A stretch of 64,000 bases of DNA from Mesorhizobium carmichaelinearum (GCF_900199455.1 NZ_FZQR01000008.1:1-64000); one strand, 5' to 3'. Shown: positions 8,414-17,287, counted from the first letter of the stretch. Notes: generated from the sequence alone by a model not told the origin. Program-made: numbers and translations.

Positions 8414-8518
8414 TGCCGTGGTCCTTTCGGGTTCGTGTTGATGACCAGAGCATGCCTGTTTGCGGCCTTGGTTTCCAATCGAACGTCGCGTACCATGCAT
8501 CAGGAGGATTGATGCGTC

Positions 8519-9454
8519 ATGAGTTGGGAGCTACCGCCCTTGGGGGCTATCAGGGTCTTTGAAGCCGCGGCGCGACTGGGCAGTTTTACCAAGGCGGCCG
8601 AAGAACTCGGCATGACACAGTCAGCGGCCAGCTATCAGATCAAGGTGCTGGAAGAACGCGCCGGAACGCCGCTTTTCATAAGGAAAACAAGGCAGATCGC
8701 CTTGACCGAGGCCGGGCAGCAGCTGGCGCCGCACGCAACAGGCGCGTTCTCGGCCCTGGCCGATGCCTGGGTCGCCACAAAGGGCGGAGCGAGCGGCGTG
8801 CTGTCGCTTACGACCATGGCGACATTTGCGTCGAACTGGCTGGCCGTGTGGCTTGGAACATTCCAGCTGATGCATCCCGACCTCGCCGTGAAGGTGGATA
8901 CATCGTCGAGGTTGGTCGATTTCGGCCGCGAGGGCATGGATATCGGCATTCGGACCGGCACCGGCAAATGGCCTGACCTGACAGCCCACTATCTGTTCAA
9001 GGCGGACTACACGCCGATGCTCAGTCCAAAACTGGCCGAGAGCGTGGGCGGCATCCGCCGCCCCGAGGATCTCTACAAGGTGCCGCTATGCGGCCCTGAC
9101 GATCCCTGGTGGAAAATCTGGTTCGAAGCGGCCGGCGTGCCCTTCGATCCCGCTCGCATCATCCCAGGCCCGGCACTCGGCGGGCAGTCTTATGACGCCA
9201 TGGCGGCACTGACCGATCAGGCTGCTGCCATCCTCACCCAAAACCTCTACAGCGCGCTTTTGGCGAAGGGGCAGCTGATAAAACCTTTCGACATCGTCGG
9301 ATCCGACGGCGACGGCTATTGGCTGGTGCATCTGGAAAGCCGCCGCAACACGCCTAAGATCAAGGTGTTCCGGGACTGGGTGCTGGCCCAGACCGCGGAT
9401 ATTCGAGCGCAAGAAGCGCGCCAGGCAAGACCAGTGGGATTGGCGGCCCGTTAG
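8519..9454 (+). CDS. LysR-type transcriptional regulator, GcvA-like
   Basis: A 311-aa LTTR. The N-terminal winged helix-turn-helix (SFTKAAEELGMTQSAASYQI, about residues 21-40) is followed by a periplasmic-binding-like effector domain ending in a typical GcvA-group C-terminus (DGYWLVH, KIKVFRDWVLAQ). AGGAGG lies about 12 nt upstream. Divergent from the DUF1127-like gene. Effector and targets unknown. Confidence 0.88.
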   Translation: MSWELPPLGAIRVFEAAARLGSFTKAAEELGMTQSAASYQIKVLEERAGTPLFIRKTRQIALTEAGQQLAPHATGAFSALADAWVATKGGASGVLSLTTMATFASNWLAVWLGTFQLMHPDLAVKVDTSSRLVDFGREGMDIGIRTGTGKWPDLTAHYLFKADYTPMLSPKLAESVGGIRRPEDLYKVPLCGPDDPWWKIWFEAAGVPFDPARIIPGPALGGQSYDAMAALTDQAAAILTQNLYSALLAKGQLIKPFDIVGSDGDGYWLVHLESRRNTPKIKVFRDWVLAQTADIRAQEARQARPVGLAAR

Positions 9455-9559
9455 CAAAAGCCGTAGTGTTGCCTATGCCCATCGACACGATGACGTGACC
9501 GAAGGGTAATTTGACGAGCGATGCGATCCGATGGAGAAATCCTCAGGGAGGATAGCCGG

Positions 9560-9757
9560 ATGATGGCCAAGAGCGACGAAACCGACGACGACACCGACAT
9601 CGTCAATCAGCTCGCCTATGTCAGAGCCGATCCAACCCAGCACGACACGTTGACACTTCTCACCATGATCGATGCGGCGATTGCCGAGATCATGGCATTG
9701 AGGAGAAAGCTGCGGCTGAGCGAGGAGAGGAACGGCGGGAGCAACCAGCTCCAATAG
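9560..9757 (+). CDS. Small hypothetical protein
   Basis: A 65-aa acidic N-terminus (SDETDDDTD) followed by an amphipathic helix and a basic end. The start at 9560 has GGGAGGA 7 nt upstream; an earlier in-frame ATG at 9521 has no ribosome site. I recognise no family. Lies between a LysR gene and a convergent lysozyme-like gene. Confidence 0.5.
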   Translation: MMAKSDETDDDTDIVNQLAYVRADPTQHDTLTLLTMIDAAIAEIMALRRKLRLSEERNGGSNQLQ

Positions 9758-9790
9758 GCGGCAGAACCAGAGCGAAGGGCGATGCGAACC

Positions 9791-10864
9791 CTAGTCCGCG
9801 TCGGCCATCATCTGACGGCCGCCGCCGCCGGCCCAGGCGCGCCATTGCCGCTCGTCGCCGTGGAAGACGTTGAGATCGATGCGGCCGGTCACACCATGCG
9901 ACAGGCCGGAGCCGGAATACTGCCAGAACAGCCATTTGCGGTCGGGATAGACCTTCGACGGATGGCGGGCCACGGCGCGCAGCCAGAACGGATAGTCTGG
10001 GAAAGCGCCGCGCAGATTGTCGCGGTAAAAGTCGGGGCTGGTGTAGATGATCGGCCGCTGGCCATAGTGGCGCTCCAGCTTGTCCATGAACACCTGCATC
10101 TTCTCCAGCACCTTTTCGCGTGACGGGCGCCGCTTGCATGAGGAGTCGCCGTTCCATTCGACATCGATCACCGGCGGCAAGGCGCCATCGACCTTCGGCA
10201 CGTTGCGGATGAACCAGTCGGCCTGTTCGCCGGCGGTGCGGCACCAGTAGAAGAAATGATAGGCACCGCGCTTCAGCCCGGCGGCATCGGCATTGCGCCA
10301 GTTCCTCATGAACATCGGATCGAGATGGTCGCCGCCATCGGTCGCCTTGATGTAGGCAAAGTTGGCGCCCTGGGCACGCAGCTTCCCCCAGTTCACGTCA
10401 CCTTGCCAGCGCGATACGTCGACGCCGTGCACGGCAAGGTGGCGGGGCGAGGAGCGGCCGAAATTGATCGGCTTGGCATCGCGAAAGCCATAGCGCGTGA
10501 CCGGCCCGGCAAGCATCGGAGGGGCTGCCCGCGACAGGAGTTTTGGCGGCGAGACCAGGGCTGCCGGCTCGACCGGCGGATCGACGCTGTCGGGCAATTC
10601 AGGCGCGGGAAACGCCACCGTCTCTTCCTCCGCCAGGCCGAAGGGCGGAGCATTGTCGTCAGCGGGCGCGGCCTCGGCCAACTTGCGCACCTTGTTGGCC
10701 TTGGTCTCGGGAACGGATGCGATCGGCGCGCTTGGCCGCACCACCGAGCTGGTGGTTTCATTCGACGGCTTCTGCATGTCGAGCGCGTCCATGCCCGATG
10801 TCGACGAGCAGCCGGCAAGGCACAGCGCTGCGATCACGAAACTGATGGCGCCTGGTAACCGCAT
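9791..10864 (-). CDS. GH25 lysozyme-like lipoprotein
   Basis: A 357-aa protein with a lipoprotein signal (ALCLAGCSS, lipobox Cys about residue 19), a Pro/Ala-rich linker to about residue 135, then a glycoside hydrolase 25 (Cellosyl-type muramidase) domain. The domain opens with VHGVDVSRWQGDVNW, has the catalytic DxE pair in PPVIDVEWNGD and ends with LFWQYSGSG and GRIDLNVF. Predicted to cleave peptidoglycan glycan strands from a membrane anchor. Monocistronic, head-to-head with the DUF1402 gene across 239 bp. Confidence 0.88.
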   Translation of the reverse strand: MRLPGAISFVIAALCLAGCSSTSGMDALDMQKPSNETTSSVVRPSAPIASVPETKANKVRKLAEAAPADDNAPPFGLAEEETVAFPAPELPDSVDPPVEPAALVSPPKLLSRAAPPMLAGPVTRYGFRDAKPINFGRSSPRHLAVHGVDVSRWQGDVNWGKLRAQGANFAYIKATDGGDHLDPMFMRNWRNADAAGLKRGAYHFFYWCRTAGEQADWFIRNVPKVDGALPPVIDVEWNGDSSCKRRPSREKVLEKMQVFMDKLERHYGQRPIIYTSPDFYRDNLRGAFPDYPFWLRAVARHPSKVYPDRKWLFWQYSGSGLSHGVTGRIDLNVFHGDERQWRAWAGGGGRQMMADAD

Positions 10865-11103
10865 CTGGACCTGTACTCAAAACACAACAGACCGAAGGCG
10901 ACGGCCCACGGACAACCAGCCCAGTTATGAACGAGAAATTACCAATAAAGTTTGAATCAAGTTTTTTACCATGACTGTGACCCGTTTCAGACATTCGCCG
11001 TCGCCGGCCGGGCCAAGCCTTGACAGTGCCATTATGTGGCTGTTGAGACGGGATGCGGCGGCGTTGGCCGCCGGCATTTCCCACGATTCCCAAAAGGCGC
11101 CCG

Positions 11104-12087
11104 ATGATTGCGTTGCAGCGGCTTCTCCTGGTCCCCCTGCTCGTGGCCCTCTCCTGCGGCGGCGCGCTCATGGGCGAGACCGCGCACGCCAGCGCACTGA
11201 CCGTCGTTCCCCCCGGCAATCGCTCGCAGACGCAACCGCCTATCCCCGACGCATCGGCGACGCGGACCCGCGCCTTCAAGACCACCTACGCGGAAAAATA
11301 CCAGAAGATCGTCGCGCTGCTGAAGCGCGAGAAGAAACTGGTGGCGCATATCAAGCAGGTGGCGGCGGCTTACGATATCGACCCCATCCATATTGTCGGC
11401 GCGCTGGTCGGCGAACATACCTACAATGTCACCGCCGTCGGTTCGGTCCAGACCTACTATGTGAAGGCGCTGTCCTATTCCGGTCTCGACTTTGCCTTCC
11501 GCTACAAGGGCGTGCCGGTGCAGACCTTTGTCCAGCGGCCGGAATTCGCGGCCTGCGCCGAGGCGAAAGACAGTGCCTCCTTGTGGAGCTGCCGCGACAG
11601 GGTGTGGGTCGACCGTTTCCGCGGCAAGACGGTCGACGGCGTCACCTATGACGCCCAGACATTCCAGCAGGCTTTCTTCCAGCCCTTCTTCGCCGGCCAG
11701 ACATTCGGCCTCGGCCAGATCAGCCCGCTGACCGCGCTCGAGGTCACCGATCTGGTGAACAAGGTAAGCGGCTACGACAGGCTGACGCCCGATCATCCGC
11801 AGGCGATCTATCGCGATGTCATGGATCCCGACCGCAGCATCGTCTACATCGCCGCGATCGTGCGCGACGCCATCGACGCCTACAAGGAACAGGGTTTCGA
11901 CATATCAGGCAATCCGGGGATCACGGCCACGCTCTACAATGTCGGCCAGCCCCGGCAGCGCGCGGCCGAGCTGCGCGCGGCGGTTGCCGGCGGCAAGGGC
12001 CGCAAGCTACCGGTCGAGAATTATTACGGCTGGCTCGTCAACGACAAGCTCGACGAACTCAGAAGCCTGCTCGACAGCGGCAGCTGA
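11104..12087 (+). CDS. DUF1402 family secreted protein
   Basis: A 327-aa protein with a signal peptide (LQRLLLVPLLVALSCGGALM, cleavage near AHA-SA). The mature region contains IDPIHIVGALVGEHTYNV and GQTFGLGQISPLTALE, which recall the lysozyme-like fold of lytic transglycosylases (a possible Glu in GEHTYN and a GLGQI-like motif). This matches my memory of the Rhizobiales DUF1402 family. I suggest a periplasmic cell-wall role. It precedes a DedA gene by 25 bp and is likely co-transcribed with it. Confidence 0.75.
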   Translation: MIALQRLLLVPLLVALSCGGALMGETAHASALTVVPPGNRSQTQPPIPDASATRTRAFKTTYAEKYQKIVALLKREKKLVAHIKQVAAAYDIDPIHIVGALVGEHTYNVTAVGSVQTYYVKALSYSGLDFAFRYKGVPVQTFVQRPEFAACAEAKDSASLWSCRDRVWVDRFRGKTVDGVTYDAQTFQQAFFQPFFAGQTFGLGQISPLTALEVTDLVNKVSGYDRLTPDHPQAIYRDVMDPDRSIVYIAAIVRDAIDAYKEQGFDISGNPGITATLYNVGQPRQRAAELRAAVAGGKGRKLPVENYYGWLVNDKLDELRSLLDSGS

Positions 12088-12112
12088 GAAACGCTTTAAA
12101 CAGGGAGCCTGC

Positions 12113-12742
12113 GTGCAGTCGTTCATCGACCAGAGCGTTTGTTTCATCGAGAACCATCAGGCCTGGGCCGGCCTCGTGGTCGGGCTGCTGGCTTTTGGCG
12201 AGTCGCTGGTGCTGGTCGGTATCCTCCTGCCCGGCACCACGGTGCTCATCATCGTCGGCGGCCTGGTGGGGGCCGGCATCGTCCAGCCTCTGCCCGTTCT
12301 TCTGGCCGCGATGATCGGGGCGGCGCTCGGCGATACCATCTCCTACTTTCTCGGCAGATGGCTGGGGCGCGGTGTCGTCCACAAATGGCCGCTCAACCGC
12401 TACCGCCGCGAGGTCGCCAGGGCGCGGCTGTTCTTCCACCGTTATGGTTTTGCAGCGGTTTTCGTCGGCCGCTTCTTCGGCCCGGTCCGTGCCACCGTTC
12501 CACTGGTCGCGGGCATGATGGGCATGCACCGCCGCCGCTTCCAGATCGCCAACATCCTGTCGGCGATCATCTGGGCTCCGGTCGTGCTGTCGCCGGGATG
12601 GCTGGTGGCCAAGGGCGCCGGCAGCATCCCCGAACTCGATGTGACCAGCCGGTTCGGGTTGGCGGGGATCGCCGCGATCGCCTTGATCATCATCGCGGTG
12701 ATCGCCCTCAAGCTCCGGCGCAGGCGAACCGCCCGCGCCTAA
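12113..12742 (+). CDS. DedA family inner-membrane protein
   Basis: A 209-aa SNARE-associated/DedA protein. The early loop carries LPGTTVLIIVGGLVG, and the signature FVGRFFGPVRATVPLVAGMM is followed by a TM helix and a basic C-terminus. DedA/DTT proteins are linked to undecaprenyl phosphate or phospholipid flipping and envelope homeostasis. The GTG start at 12113 has GGGAG 6 nt upstream. Follows DUF1402 closely; the stop codon lies inside the downstream palindromic repeat. Confidence 0.88.
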   Translation: MQSFIDQSVCFIENHQAWAGLVVGLLAFGESLVLVGILLPGTTVLIIVGGLVGAGIVQPLPVLLAAMIGAALGDTISYFLGRWLGRGVVHKWPLNRYRREVARARLFFHRYGFAAVFVGRFFGPVRATVPLVAGMMGMHRRRFQIANILSAIIWAPVVLSPGWLVAKGAGSIPELDVTSRFGLAGIAAIALIIIAVIALKLRRRRTARA

Positions 12743-12832
12743 AGCGCGTCGCATCGAAGCGGGTACACGCGACGCGCTTTAGGTCTTTGTTTTGATGAAT
12801 GTCGTTCTCCCAAAACCGAGATCATTTTTGGG
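12741..12832. repeat. Rhizobiales-type intergenic palindromic repeat
   Basis: Perfect 12-bp arms at 12741-12752 and 12769-12780 (AAAGCGCGTCGC and complement) are followed by a second small inverted repeat, CCCAAAA at 12809-12815 and TTTTGGG at 12826-12832. The compound structure looks like a dispersed extragenic element. It also covers the DedA stop and lies between convergent genes, so it may act in termination. Confidence 0.65.
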
Positions 12833-12841
12833 CAACATGCA

Positions 12842-13633
12842 TTAGCCCCTTTTCCTGAACACCCCGATCATCGGCCCCAGATTCCAGTAGTCATCGTTGC
12901 GGCCAATCGCGGGCGCGTACAGGCTCGATATCGTGCCGTCGAGAAACAGCGCATTGTCGCAGCCGAGCGCATCTCGAAACAGCCGGGCGAAGGCATGGAA
13001 ATTCACGGTGTCGTTCGAAATGGCAAAGACCGCGACACCGTCTTTGCGCACCCCGACGCCATCTCGGGTCTTGCGTGAGGTGCCGTCGGACTGGAATTTC
13101 GGATGAAGCTGGCCGTCGATCACCAGCATCGGTCCGGATTGCGTCGCATAGTCGGTGGACGGCCGCTCCCTAACGAAATCCCTGGTCGCCCGGACCACGG
13201 CCTTGGCGCCGCTGATGTAGAAGATGCCATTCGGCTGCAGCGAAAAATTACCGCTTCCCGATCCCGTCTTCACACCGGCCATTTCCTGACCACGCTCGAC
13301 ATAGAGGCCGACCGGCCTGAGGTCGGGATGATACATGCCGCCATTGATGGCAAACAGCATGGTGCGGCCGGCCGCACGCTGGGCGGTGTCGAGATTGTGC
13401 AGCGACTGGAAAGGCTTGCCGGCCGGGTCCTTCCAGAACAGTTCGATCGAATAAAGTTTCGGATCAACCTCGCAGATGAGGTAGCTCGTCGCCTCGAAGG
13501 CGAAGTCGCGGCACGGCGGCACCGACACGAACCATTGGCTGAACGCCATCGTCGTGGCGACCGCCTGCGGCAGCGCGGCCTTAACCAGGCCCAGCAGCAG
13601 GGGCGCCGAGTTGAGAAGTGTCAGAAAGTCCAT
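12842..13633 (-). CDS. Phosphodiester glycosidase (NAGPA/DUF2233) family protein
   Basis: A 263-aa protein with an N-terminal hydrophobic segment. The family core is clear: FAINGGMYHPDLRPVGLYV, NGIFYI, ATQSGPMLVIDG, RDGVGV and CDNALFLDG. These are hallmarks of the NAGPA/DUF2233 fold (COG3698), which includes the enzyme uncovering mannose-6-phosphate and bacterial exopolysaccharide-related proteins. Probably secreted or membrane-anchored; substrate unknown. Monocistronic. Confidence 0.82.
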   Translation of the reverse strand: MDFLTLLNSAPLLLGLVKAALPQAVATTMAFSQWFVSVPPCRDFAFEATSYLICEVDPKLYSIELFWKDPAGKPFQSLHNLDTAQRAAGRTMLFAINGGMYHPDLRPVGLYVERGQEMAGVKTGSGSGNFSLQPNGIFYISGAKAVVRATRDFVRERPSTDYATQSGPMLVIDGQLHPKFQSDGTSRKTRDGVGVRKDGVAVFAISNDTVNFHAFARLFRDALGCDNALFLDGTISSLYAPAIGRNDDYWNLGPMIGVFRKRG

Positions 13634-13752
13634 GCGCCTGCGGATGCCAGCTTCAATCAGCTGTCGTGGTTATCACCACTTGCTGGCACCATGGAAGACC
13701 GGCACGGAAGGATCGGATCGGGTTTCAAGCTCGGACGCGGCGGGGCCAACTG

Positions 13753-13799
13753 AGCAATTCCAGGAAAAGTGTGAAGCGGTTTTCCGTCCGGAATTGCAT
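13753..13799 (-). repeat. Dispersed repeat (partial copy, minus orientation)
   Basis: Read on the minus strand, this segment closely matches the right half of the repeats at 46595-46697 and 62989-63117: GCAATTCCGGACGG, then AAAACCGCTTCACACTTTTC, then GGAATTGCT. It is a partial copy in an intergenic gap. Confidence 0.75.
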
Positions 13800-13816
13800 C
13801 AATACAAAGATCTCGA

Positions 13817-14437
13817 CTATTTGACGGCGCTGACCAGCTGTTCGTCGCCACCCAGGATGGAAACCCAGTGCCCGGTGTTGTCGCTCGCCTGCCGTTTCAG
13901 GTAGCGATAGCTGGTCTGGTTCCAGAGGCGGACCTTGTCGGTCAGGTTGTCGAGGATGAAGTCGCCCTTGTCGGTGCGCACCGTCAGCACCGCGTGACCT
14001 TCGCCATCCGGTTTGCGAACGACCGTCATCAAAAGATTGGCTATGGCAATGCCCAGGCTGTTGAGCTCACGCCGCTTTTCCAGCGCGTAATCCTCACAGT
14101 CGCCAAAGCCGTTGTCCGGATAGGCCCACCATTCGTCCTTGCCGTAATTGTCCATGTCGCTCATCGGCTTGACGCGCGTGTTGACCGAGAGATTCACGGC
14201 TGAGATTTCGTGCAGCAGCTTGCTGGTCAGCTGTTCCGGCACGCTGTTGGGCGAGCGGATCGAGCATTCGGCGACATGTATCTTGCAAAAATCGTAGTGG
14301 CCGATCGGCTGGGAGGTCGAGCCGCCGACAACCATGGAAGCAGGCGCTGCATAGGCCCCCACCGAACAGAAAGCGGTCAGCGCAACCGCCAGCCCCAGCC
14401 CCTTCGCCTTGCGGCGCCAACCCATCGAGGATGCCAT
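13817..14437 (-). CDS. Transglutaminase-like cysteine peptidase (BTLCP)
   Basis: A 206-aa protein with a signal peptide (GLAVALTAFCSVGAYA). The mature domain carries the bacterial transglutaminase-like cysteine proteinase triad: Cys in FGDCEDYALEKR, His in GEGHAVLTV and Asp in ILDNLTDKV. In gammaproteobacteria the related LapG cleaves the LapA adhesin. No LapD partner gene is visible here, so the substrate is unknown. Monocistronic and periplasmic. Confidence 0.85.
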   Translation of the reverse strand: MASSMGWRRKAKGLGLAVALTAFCSVGAYAAPASMVVGGSTSQPIGHYDFCKIHVAECSIRSPNSVPEQLTSKLLHEISAVNLSVNTRVKPMSDMDNYGKDEWWAYPDNGFGDCEDYALEKRRELNSLGIAIANLLMTVVRKPDGEGHAVLTVRTDKGDFILDNLTDKVRLWNQTSYRYLKRQASDNTGHWVSILGGDEQLVSAVK

Positions 14438-14572
14438 CCGGCCCCACCCATCCGTTTTGTTAACAGAATGTTAAGGGCGGTTATATTCCGAAGTCAATCA
14501 ACCCTAGCGATCACATCTCCGATGGATCGACTCAGGCGCCCAACTGGTTGCCTGCACGCAACACTAAGCCCG

Positions 14573-15445
14573 CTAAGCCAGCCATCCCATCGCCACACCG
14601 AGCAACAGGACGACGCCGAGCAGGCCGCGGTAGATGACGAAGGGCCAGGCGGAGAAGCGTTCCAGCACGCGCATCAGGCCCCAGATGGCGAAGAAGGCGG
14701 AGATCGAGGCGACGACCAGCCCGGTGGCAAGGACCGACCAGCCATGGGCGTCGAGATGAACCTTGTGCAGTTCCCACAACTCCTTGAGGCCGGCCAGCGC
14801 GATCGCCGGCAGCCCGAGCAGGAACGAGAAGCGCGCCGCCTCGGCCCGCTTGAAGCCGAGCCCAAGTGCCGCCGTCAAGGTCGAGCCCGAGCGCGAGACG
14901 CCGGGTATCAGCGCGCCGATCTGGGCCACGCCGACAAGCAGCGCGTCGGTGAGCGAGGCCTCGCCGATCGTGCGTTTGTGGCGGGCGAAAATCTCTGCGA
15001 GAGCCAGCAGGATCGCCATGACGATGCAGGACCAGCCGATCACGCTCAGGCTGCGCAGCGGCGAATTGCAGGCGTTGAGAACGCCCGACAGCGCGACGCC
15101 GGCAATGACGATCGGGATCGTCGCCAGCACGATCCAGCAAGCCAACTGGAAATGCCGGTCGGCGAAGTCGCGGCGCGTCAGAGCGTCGAGCGAGCCGAAC
15201 AGGAGATCTCGGACATCGCCCCAGAAATAGCTGATCACGGCGGCAAGGGCTGCAAGCTGCATGGCGGCGGAGAAGGCTGAGCCCGGATCCTGCCAGCCGA
15301 GCACCGCCGGCACGATGCGCATATGGGCGGTCGAGGAAATCGGCAGCAATTCGGTGATGCCCTGCACCAGGCCGAGAAAGGCGACCTTGGCAAATCCCAG
15401 GCCGACGAAGCCTGTGTCTACGCCTTGAGTGCAGATGTCTGCCAT
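14573..15445 (-). CDS. uppP: Undecaprenyl-diphosphatase UppP (BacA)
   Basis: A 290-aa polytopic membrane protein that recycles undecaprenyl pyrophosphate to the monophosphate for peptidoglycan and polysaccharide synthesis. Both family motifs are present: GITELLPISSTAHM at residues 29-42 (with the catalytic Glu) and PGVSRSGST at 182-190. About eight membrane segments; length fits the family (about 270-290). The start at 15445 lies in a 167-bp divergent region shared with the GNAT gene. Confidence 0.95.
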   Translation of the reverse strand: MADICTQGVDTGFVGLGFAKVAFLGLVQGITELLPISSTAHMRIVPAVLGWQDPGSAFSAAMQLAALAAVISYFWGDVRDLLFGSLDALTRRDFADRHFQLACWIVLATIPIVIAGVALSGVLNACNSPLRSLSVIGWSCIVMAILLALAEIFARHKRTIGEASLTDALLVGVAQIGALIPGVSRSGSTLTAALGLGFKRAEAARFSFLLGLPAIALAGLKELWELHKVHLDAHGWSVLATGLVVASISAFFAIWGLMRVLERFSAWPFVIYRGLLGVVLLLGVAMGWLA

Positions 15446-15579
15446 ATCGAGCCTTTCTGTCGAACAACCATGAGGGGCGATCCCCCGCCGAGCAATAGTC
15501 TGGCGATCCCCGGAATCCTATTTACGGATTTGTAAGGCGCCGCTTGACAAGCCGCCCGTTCATATTATTCTCCGCTAAT

Positions 15580-15592
15580 CTTACACTGTAAG
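15580..15592. promoter_or_regulatory. Palindrome, possible operator upstream of GNAT gene
   Basis: CTTACA and TGTAAG, exact 6-bp arms around one central C, lie 10 nt before the GGAGGAGAG ribosome site. Short-spaced TTACA/TGTAA palindromes are typical TetR/MarR-type operators. No such regulator gene is adjacent. The operator role is inference. Confidence 0.4.
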
Positions 15593-15612
15593 TTAAATGA
15601 CGGAGGAGAGCC

Positions 15613-16518
15613 ATGCCGACCGCCCTGTCAGAGTTACAGCCCCTGCCCGAATCGCACCCGCCCGGCATCGCGATCGAGGATGTCTCGCGCGACCTCAGCC
15701 GTATTATCGAGCGTGCCGAGGTGAACGCCTGGCTCGACCTCTATGCGGCCGCGCCGGCCGATTTCGCGGCAAGGCAAGGGCTTTCGATAGCAGGAGAAGG
15801 CGACCTCACCTGGACCACCTGCACGACGATCCCGTTCGTCCATTTCAACTGCGTGAAGAATTTCGGCGTCGACAGCCCGGCCTCCGAAAGCCAGCTCGAC
15901 GCTCTGCTGGCGCACTACCGCGCCGCCGGCATTTCGCGGCCCTGGTTCTATGTCAATCCACACACAGAACCATCACGCCTCAGATGCTGGCTCGAGGCGC
16001 GCGGCCTGCAGCGCCAGGGCGGCTGGGAGCGGATTTATCGCGAGGCGGAACCGCTGTCATCCGAGCCGCTCTTCATGGCTGACGGGGTTTCAGTCGAACG
16101 CGTAACGAAGGCATCGGCAAGCGAATGGGCCGGCTTCATCGACAGAAGCTACCGGCTGCCCACCTCACCCTGGCTGCTGGCTCTGGTCGGCCGACAAGGC
16201 TGGCATCACTACATGGCCAGGCGCGATGGCGCGGTGGTGGCGGTGCGCTCGCTGTTCATCGGCGCCGACGGCGCGGCCTGGAGCGGCATCGAAGCGCCGG
16301 TGCCGGGCATTATGGCGCCGAGCTTCGATCTCGACGCGGTGCTTGGAGAAGCGCTGGTGCGCGACGGAATTGCGGCCGGCGCGAAACTGTTCGTCGCCGA
16401 CATCGAGGCGCCGCACGAGGAACGCAACGGCCCGGCCTATCGCAACTATGCACGGCTGGGCTTCAGAATCGCCTATTTCCGCAGCCATTACAGCTATTTG
16501 CCGGCTAGCTCCAACTGA
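15613..16518 (+). CDS. GNAT family N-acetyltransferase-like protein
   Basis: A 301-aa protein with a strong ribosome site (GGAGGAGAG). The C-terminal half looks like a GNAT domain, with the ending GPAYRNYARLGFRIAYFRSHY resembling the usual A.xxYxkLGF element. The N-terminal half is a less clear, probably degenerate second acetyltransferase domain (WTTCTTIPFVHFN, ISRPWFYVNP). Substrate unknown. A palindrome just upstream suggests regulated expression; divergent from uppP. Confidence 0.65.
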   Translation: MPTALSELQPLPESHPPGIAIEDVSRDLSRIIERAEVNAWLDLYAAAPADFAARQGLSIAGEGDLTWTTCTTIPFVHFNCVKNFGVDSPASESQLDALLAHYRAAGISRPWFYVNPHTEPSRLRCWLEARGLQRQGGWERIYREAEPLSSEPLFMADGVSVERVTKASASEWAGFIDRSYRLPTSPWLLALVGRQGWHHYMARRDGAVVAVRSLFIGADGAAWSGIEAPVPGIMAPSFDLDAVLGEALVRDGIAAGAKLFVADIEAPHEERNGPAYRNYARLGFRIAYFRSHYSYLPASSN

Positions 16519-16524
16519 CCGTGC

Positions 16525-16737
16525 CTAACTGCGCAGCCATTGCTGGAAACAACTTTTGGCCACGATATGGGCCGGCGGAACGACCGGCTGATCGGCGCGT
16601 GCGTTATCGGGCACCCTGCTGCGGACCCGTTCGAGCAGCATGCGTACCTGTTCCGGGCGCACACGATCGCGCTCCATGACAAGCAGGACCATCGGATCGC
16701 TCAAAAGCTCGTCCAGGGTGCTGATGCTGTCGTTCAT
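16525..16737 (-). CDS. Small hypothetical protein
   Basis: A 70-aa protein. The start at 16737 has GAGGAGA about 6 nt upstream; the frame continues 16 codons further without a ribosome site. Contains LDELLSDPMVLLVMERDRVR and a repetitive Arg/Val helix. I recognise no named domain. Its stop is 7 bp from the convergent GNAT gene's stop. Confidence 0.6.
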   Translation of the reverse strand: MNDSISTLDELLSDPMVLLVMERDRVRPEQVRMLLERVRSRVPDNARADQPVVPPAHIVAKSCFQQWLRS

Positions 16738-16862
16738 CCGTCGTCTCCTCGAATGCCGGCCCGCGCAGCATAGATAGGAAGACAATGATGGCCCGCCAAT
16801 GACGTTTTGCCGGCTATCGCGTGTTGTTTTGGATTAAATTTTGGTCATGGTTTCATCTTCCC

Positions 16863-16880
16863 TTCTCCCACAAGGGAGAA
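16863..16880. repeat. Short hairpin of the TTCTCCC/GGGAGAA type
   Basis: Arms 16863-16869 and 16874-16880 (7 bp, 4-nt loop) lie just past the end of the GFA gene on the minus strand. It is similar in character to the CTCCCC/GGGGAG hairpins after purB, so it may be another dispersed extragenic repeat or a weak terminator. Confidence 0.4.
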
Positions 16881-16888
16881 CGAAAGAC

Positions 16889-17287
16889 CTAGCCTGGCGG
16901 CGGAGCGCCTTCATGTTGCGGCAGGCCGTCATCGAGCACCACCCAGGGCTGTTTCGAGGCGGTAAAAATGTGCATCTGCGGCCTGAAGAAAGTGGGATCG
17001 TCGAGCGAACCGGTGGTGATGCCGATGATGCCGGCGGAGTCGCGACGCGAAAACATCGTCGTGCCGCAGCTCGGGCAAAACCCGCGCTTGAGATCGGGCG
17101 AGGTGTTCACCGTCGCCAGCGGCCCCTCGATGGTCACATCATCGATGCGAAACAACACGCATGCGTTGAAGGCGGCGCCGATCGCCTTCTGGCAAAGCCG
17201 GCAGTGGCAGACGCGTTCGTTGATGGGAATAGCGTCGGTACGATAGCGCACCGCTCCGCACAGGCACCCGCCCTGATGTCTAGCCAT
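16889..17287 (-). CDS. GFA family (glutathione-dependent formaldehyde-activating-like) protein
   Basis: A 132-aa zinc protein with the family Cys set: GGCLCGAVRY near the N-terminus, CHCRLCQKA about residues 30-38 and FCPSCGTTMF about 73-82. The Mss4-like fold binds two zincs. True Gfa catalyses or speeds S-hydroxymethylglutathione formation, but most members have unknown substrates. No formaldehyde pathway genes are adjacent, so only the family is assigned. Confidence 0.88.
   Translation of the reverse strand: MARHQGGCLCGAVRYRTDAIPINERVCHCRLCQKAIGAAFNACVLFRIDDVTIEGPLATVNTSPDLKRGFCPSCGTTMFSRRDSAGIIGITTGSLDDPTFFRPQMHIFTASKQPWVVLDDGLPQHEGAPPPG

Noticed and set aside
15544..15570. TTGACA with a TATTAT box as the GNAT promoter
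   Set aside because: The spacer is only about 13 bp, too short for a standard sigma-70-type promoter.
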